A stretch of 64,000 bases of DNA from an uncultured Bacteroidales bacterium (GTDB taxonomy: Bacteria > Bacteroidota > Bacteroidia > Bacteroidales > Muribaculaceae): positions 19,658-83,657 of the forward strand of contig CADAAI010000015.1 in NCBI GenBank assembly GCA_902785925.1, read 5' to 3'. Made by a program: the position numbers and the translations under genes. The notes beneath the pieces were generated by a model. That model worked only from the letters and a program-made list of their open reading frames with translations, made no database searches and was not told the origin of the DNA. Shown piece after piece: positions 59,860 through 64,000 of this stretch. How positions within the stretch are numbered: the stretch's first letter is position 1; the number at the start of each line of letters is the position of its first letter.

Positions 59860-62475
59860 ATGGCAAAGGAAGTGGGTCAAACCCCAATGATGAAACAGTT
59901 CTACGAGATGAAGGCGAAGCATCCTGATGCTTTGCTGCTTTATCGCGTGGGCGACTTTTATGAGACCTACGGCGAGGACGCCATCGTTGCGAGCGAGATT
60001 TTGGGAATCACCCTGACGCGTCGCTCCAATGGCACTGGGGGCAAAAATCTCGAGATGGCAGGATTTCCACACCATGCCCTCGACACCTACCTACCTAAAC
60101 TCGTGCGCGCTGGCAAGCGCGTAGCCATATGTGACCAGCTCGAGGATCCCAAGCTTACCAAGAAACTTGTGAAACGTGGCATCACCGAGCTCGTTACTCC
60201 TGGCGTGGTGATAGGTAATACCCTACTCGACCGCAAGGAGAACAACTTCCTAGCCTCGGTGCACTTTGGCAAGAAGTCGACCGGTGTGGCATTTCTTGAT
60301 ATCAGCACAGGTGAATTCATGGCTGCCGAGGGTTCGGTCGACTACGTAGACAAACTATTAGGCAACTTTGCACCTAAAGAAGTACTCATCGAGCGCAGCA
60401 ACCGCAGCCGCTTCCAGCAGTCGTTCACGACAAAGTATCTCACCTTTGAGATGGAAGACTGGGTTTTCACCCTCGACTCAGCAATGGACCGCCTGCTCAA
60501 GCATTTCGAGACCAAGAACCTGAAAGGCTTTGGCATACAGAATATGGAGTGTGCCATTGTAGCCTCGGGAGCCATCCTGCACTATCTCGACCTCACCCAG
60601 CACACCCAAATCAAGCACATCACCTCGCTGTCGAGGATAGAAGCCGAGCGCTATGTGCGCCTCGACAAGTTCACCGTGCGCAACCTCGAGCTCATCGCCC
60701 CCATGGCCGATGACGGCAAGAGTCTGCTCAGCGTGATAGACAAGACCCTGTCGCCAATGGGCGCCCGACTTCTTCACCGGTGGATAATGTTCCCTCTCAA
60801 GGACGTGAAAGCAATTAATCGCCGCCTCGACGTGGTGGAGCATTTCTTCAAAGACCCTGAGGGGCGCGAGTTGCTCAGAGAGCAACTAGAGGTGATAGGC
60901 GACATTGAGCGCCTAGTGTCGAAAGTTGCCGTGGGACGCATCTCGCCACGTGAACTAGTGCAGCTCAAGTGTGCCTTGAATGCCATCGTTCCCATCAAGG
61001 AGATGTGTGAGAACAGCGACAGCGAGGTGCTCTACAGTTATGGCGAACAGCTCAATCCATGCCACCTGATAAGAGACCGCATAGAACGCGAACTCAATCC
61101 AGACGCCCCCAGCATGGTAAACCGCGGTAACGTGATTAGGAACGGCGTGAGCGATGAACTCGATGAATTGCGCAACATCTCGTCGAGCAGCAAGGACTAT
61201 CTCATGCGTCTGCAACAGAGTGAGAGCGAACGCACCGGCATACCAAGCCTCAAGATTGGCTATAACAACGTGTTTGGCTACTACATCGAAGTTCGCAACA
61301 CTCACAAGGATAAAGTGCCAGAAGAGTGGATCAGAAAACAAACGCTCGTGAGCGCCGAGCGCTACATAACCCAAGAGCTCAAAGAGCTTGAAGAGAAGAT
61401 TCTAGGCGCCGAGGAGAAAATCCTGAGTATCGAGAGCCAGCTCTTCAACCAGCTAGTGATTGCCGTGAGCGACTACATACCCGCTATCCAAAGCGATGCG
61501 AGCCTACTCGCCCAGCTCGACTGCCTACTCTCATTCACTCGCGTTGCCCTCGAGAACCGTTACAACCGCCCCGTGATTGACGATAGCCTCGACATCGAGA
61601 TAACCGAGGGCCGTCACCCCGTGATAGAGAAGCAGCTACCTCCAGGCGAAATGTATGTACCCAACGACATTAGGCTAAGCAACGACGAACAGCAAGTTAT
61701 GATCATTACCGGTCCTAATATGGCTGGTAAATCGGCTCTGCTGCGTCAGACAGCCCTAATTGTGCTTATGGCGCAGATTGGGTGCTTTGTACCAGCTCAA
61801 GCCGCCAGAGTGGGCATCGTCGACAAAATATTCACTCGTGTGGGAGCCAGCGACAACATCTCGCTAGGAGAATCGACCTTCATGGTTGAAATGACCGAGG
61901 CATCATCGATTCTAAACAACCTGAGCGAGAGGAGTCTCATACTCTTCGACGAGCTTGGCCGTGGCACGAGCACCTACGACGGCATATCTATCGCTTGGTC
62001 GATAGTTGAATACATCCATGAGATACAATCGCGGCCAAAGACCCTCTTTGCAACCCACTATCACGAGCTCAACGAGATGGAGAAGACATTTAAGCGCGTG
62101 AAGAACTACAATGTGAGTGTGCGTGAGATGAACGGTAAAGTCGTGTTCCTGCGCAAGCTCGTGCCAGGTGGTAGCGAACACAGTTTTGGTATACACGTGG
62201 CGAAGATTGCCGGTATGCCCAAGACCATTGTGCACCGTGCCGATGAAGTGCTTAAGCGCTTGGAACAGAACAACAACAATGACTCACTGAGCAAGGACCT
62301 CGACGATGTGGCCAACAACCGCAACGGAGTGCAACTCTCTTTCTTCCAGCTCGATGACCCAGTGCTGAGCCAGGTGCGCGACGAGATACTCAACACCGAT
62401 ATCAACAACCTCACTCCCATGGAGGCCCTAAACAAGCTCAACGATATCAAGAGCATCATCACTGGGAAAAAGTAA
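59860..62475 (+). CDS. mutS: DNA mismatch repair protein MutS
   Basis: MutS binds mismatches and starts repair. The 871-residue protein has the mismatch-recognition FYETYGEDA in the N-terminal domain (residues 30-38), the connector, lever and clamp, and the ATPase with Walker A GPNMAGKS (618-625), Walker [13 protein letters not shown], the DNSLGE-type signature [13 protein letters not shown] and the C-terminal helices. It is a MutS1 by this FYE motif, not the MutS2 or MSH type. It has its own promoter, and the histidine phosphatase gene begins 30 bases after it. Confidence 0.97.
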   Translation: MAKEVGQTPMMKQFYEMKAKHPDALLLYRVGDFYETYGEDAIVASEILGITLTRRSNGTGGKNLEMAGFPHHALDTYLPKLVRAGKRVAICDQLEDPKLTKKLVKRGITELVTPGVVIGNTLLDRKENNFLASVHFGKKSTGVAFLDISTGEFMAAEGSVDYVDKLLGNFAPKEVLIERSNRSRFQQSFTTKYLTFEMEDWVFTLDSAMDRLLKHFETKNLKGFGIQNMECAIVASGAILHYLDLTQHTQIKHITSLSRIEAERYVRLDKFTVRNLELIAPMADDGKSLLSVIDKTLSPMGARLLHRWIMFPLKDVKAINRRLDVVEHFFKDPEGRELLREQLEVIGDIERLVSKVAVGRISPRELVQLKCALNAIVPIKEMCENSDSEVLYSYGEQLNPCHLIRDRIERELNPDAPSMVNRGNVIRNGVSDELDELRNISSSSKDYLMRLQQSESERTGIPSLKIGYNNVFGYYIEVRNTHKDKVPEEWIRKQTLVSAERYITQELKELEEKILGAEEKILSIESQLFNQLVIAVSDYIPAIQSDASLLAQLDCLLSFTRVALENRYNRPVIDDSLDIEITEGRHPVIEKQLPPGEMYVPNDIRLSNDEQQVMIITGPNMAGKSALLRQTALIVLMAQIGCFVPAQAARVGIVDKIFTRVGASDNISLGESTFMVEMTEASSILNNLSERSLILFDELGRGTSTYDGISIAWSIVEYIHEIQSRPKTLFATHYHELNEMEKTFKRVKNYNVSVREMNGKVVFLRKLVPGGSEHSFGIHVAKIAGMPKTIVHRADEVLKRLEQNNNNDSLSKDLDDVANNRNGVQLSFFQLDDPVLSQVRDEILNTDINNLTPMEALNKLNDIKSIITGKK

Positions 62476-62505
62476 TCTAAAAAACTAACAACCATAATCT
62501 AGCAG

Positions 62506-63807
62506 ATGCGCCGATTTTTTATTTATATAATAATGTGTATCGTCTCGATAGGGGCGATGGCACAGAGTGAGATAGCACAGCAACAAATCGCTGTTAACCA
62601 CAACCACAGCGGCAGCAACCATTATGCCTATCCTTATCCCGCTCAAGAGTTGCCCAAGCTCACATCAGCACCGGCAGGCTATGAGCCATTCTTCATCAAC
62701 CACTACGGTCGCCACGGTAGCCGCTGGCTCACGAAGCAGAGCAGCTACGATCAGCCCGTTTCAGCCCTTGAGGAGCTAAATCGTGAGCACTTACTAACCA
62801 AGCAGGGCGAGGTACTGCTTAACATCCTGCAAAAGGTGGCACTAGAGGCAAAGGGCCGCACTGGTGACTTGAGCGACGTGGGTGCCGAGCAACATCAAGG
62901 CATAGCACAACGCATGTGCAACAACTTCCCCGAGGTTTTTGACGGTGATGCCTCCATCGATGCACGCTCAACCGTGTGGATTCGTTGCATCCTGTCGATG
63001 GCAAACGAGACTCAAGTTTTCAAATCCTATAACCCCAACATTAGAATCTTTACCGATGCCAGTTATCACGACATGTACTATACTGGCTGGGGCTACGGAG
63101 AGGACACCCTTGCCAACCCTCAGCGCAAAGCGATTCGTCACATCAGCGATAGCATCTTTGATGCGCGCATCAACGGCAATCGCTTTATGAGCCAGATAGT
63201 CAAAGACACCACCGCCATTGCCGGCAGGTTCAAGAGTGCCAAATTTATGGATGCGGTGTTTGATATTGCTGGGAGCCTCCAGAACCATCACGCTTTTGAC
63301 GGAATGAACCTGTTCCAATACTTCACCGACGAGGAAATCTACGAATTGTGGAAAGTGAAGAACATCTACTGGTATCTGCAGTGGGCAAACTCGCCACAGG
63401 GCGGCAATCGCATGCCGTTCATTGAAAGAGCCTTGCTCACCAACATGATAGAAACTGCCGACGATGCCATCGCTCAAGGCAAGCGTGGCGCCACACTGCG
63501 ATTTGGCCACGAAACCTGTGTGCTGCCACTGGCATGTCTGCTCGAGCTCGACAATGTGAACTACTCATGCGACGACCTTAACACCTTGCATGAGCACTGG
63601 CGCAACTACGAGATTTTCCCCATGGGTTGCAACATCCAAATGGTGTTTTACCGTAATGCCAGCAACGACGTCCTCGTCAAAGTGCTGCTCAACGAGCACG
63701 AGGCAAAGCTGCCGTTCAAAACCAGCACGTTCCCCTACTACCGCTGGGAAGACATCAAGCCTTACTATGTGAACAAACTCAAGACCACAGTCAGCTGGCC
63801 CAAATAA
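62506..63807 (+). CDS. Histidine-type (acid) phosphatase, secreted
   Basis: Histidine phosphatases use a phospho-His intermediate; Bacteroidetes secreted members often act on phytate (MINPP-like). The 433-residue protein has a signal peptide (1-20, ending AMAQS), the catalytic RHG motif at 69-71 in NHYGRHGSRW, and the C-terminal proton-donor region RFGHET (His335-Glu336). The HET form in place of HD or HAE is a hint of the MINPP branch, but the substrate is inferred. It begins 30 bases after mutS and may be co-transcribed. Stop at 63807. Confidence 0.85.
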   Translation: MRRFFIYIIMCIVSIGAMAQSEIAQQQIAVNHNHSGSNHYAYPYPAQELPKLTSAPAGYEPFFINHYGRHGSRWLTKQSSYDQPVSALEELNREHLLTKQGEVLLNILQKVALEAKGRTGDLSDVGAEQHQGIAQRMCNNFPEVFDGDASIDARSTVWIRCILSMANETQVFKSYNPNIRIFTDASYHDMYYTGWGYGEDTLANPQRKAIRHISDSIFDARINGNRFMSQIVKDTTAIAGRFKSAKFMDAVFDIAGSLQNHHAFDGMNLFQYFTDEEIYELWKVKNIYWYLQWANSPQGGNRMPFIERALLTNMIETADDAIAQGKRGATLRFGHETCVLPLACLLELDNVNYSCDDLNTLHEHWRNYEIFPMGCNIQMVFYRNASNDVLVKVLLNEHEAKLPFKTSTFPYYRWEDIKPYYVNKLKTTVSWPK

Positions 63808-63938
63808 TTGTCTATTCTTTTTCAGACAATTAAGGACAATTAGAAATGTTCTGATTAGATGCTGGTTTCTTAGCCACACGGCTTGTGGTTATTAAGGACA
63901 ATTGACGATTTTGGGACAAATGGGACAAGTGGGACAAA
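63806..63938. repeat. Short repeats and hairpins at the right edge of the window
   Basis: AATTGTC/GACAATT forms a 7-bp stem (63806-63831). TTAAGGACAATT occurs twice (63830-63841 and 63892-63903). Three 9-base units of TGGGACAAR lie at 63912-63938. A GCCACA/TGTGGT hairpin lies between. I see no gene in the last 190 bases; the sequence runs on past the window. Confidence 0.55.
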
Positions 63939-64000
63939 AATGGAAAAATTTTATTTAATCTCACAAAGTTGCAACTATCGTTGTCGCAAAGCCTGCTTAC

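Overview
This window looks like a chromosomal segment of a gut-type Bacteroidales (Bacteroidetes), probably from the Muribaculaceae/Prevotella side of the order; the genus cannot be fixed from sequence alone. The grounds are a SusC/SusD polysaccharide locus, a PorQ-type protein of the type IX secretion system, a fused SecDF, a DUF4492-cydA-cydB cluster, the tRNA-tuf-tRNA-secE-nusG order, and a recurring Bacteroidetes promoter pattern (TTTG, 19-21 bases, TAnnTTTG) in front of many genes.

Layout. 1-2859 is a minus-strand translation operon: tRNA-Thr, Tyr, Gly, Thr, tuf, tRNA-Trp, secE and nusG (cut by the window edge). 3083-6119 holds a CorA-type transporter and an SH3 protein between two paralogous L,D-transpeptidases. 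6198-8485 is a three-gene ECF sigma factor / membrane protein / M50-like protease operon. 8607-16057 has a secreted M16 protease, a secreted protein of unknown role, a Crp/Fnr-type regulator with FNR-like boxes, and a second ECF sigma / anti-sigma-like cluster. 16241-19023 has an aminopeptidase P and a gamma carbonic anhydrase, separated by a small S23-type gene between inverted repeats. 19154-33033 is a glycan-use locus: a LacI regulator divergent from susC-susD-susE-susF, with dockerin-bearing GH53 and GH13 enzymes and an MFS sugar transporter converging on it. 33118-41220 is housekeeping: tRNA-Leu, phoH, ubiE, pfkA, cydAB, a TonB-like protein and an acyltransferase. 41238-48175 holds porQ, a candidate structured RNA, a second TonB-like protein, a 10-bp minisatellite and a 1,492-residue surface protein. 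48263-51384 is the standout. 51485-63807 holds a lipoprotein, secDF, tRNA-Phe, a DUF2851 protein, a secreted protein, mutS and a histidine phosphatase.

The most interesting region is 48263-51384: about 25 copies of a short palindromic repeat (hairpin plus a conserved 18-base tail), all in one orientation, 19 on one side and 6 on the other of a gene for a REP-associated (HUH, Y1) transposase that carries an extra C-terminal domain. It looks like an expanded REP/RAYT system. Second is 42463-42668, where a promoter is followed by about 200 bases that fold on paper into a long rod closed by an 18-bp helix, like a 6S-type or other noncoding RNA. A 5'-terminal three-tier hairpin heads the phoH transcript.

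Coordinates and motifs were read by eye. No alignment, folding or database search was run, so family names rest on recognised motifs and gene order.
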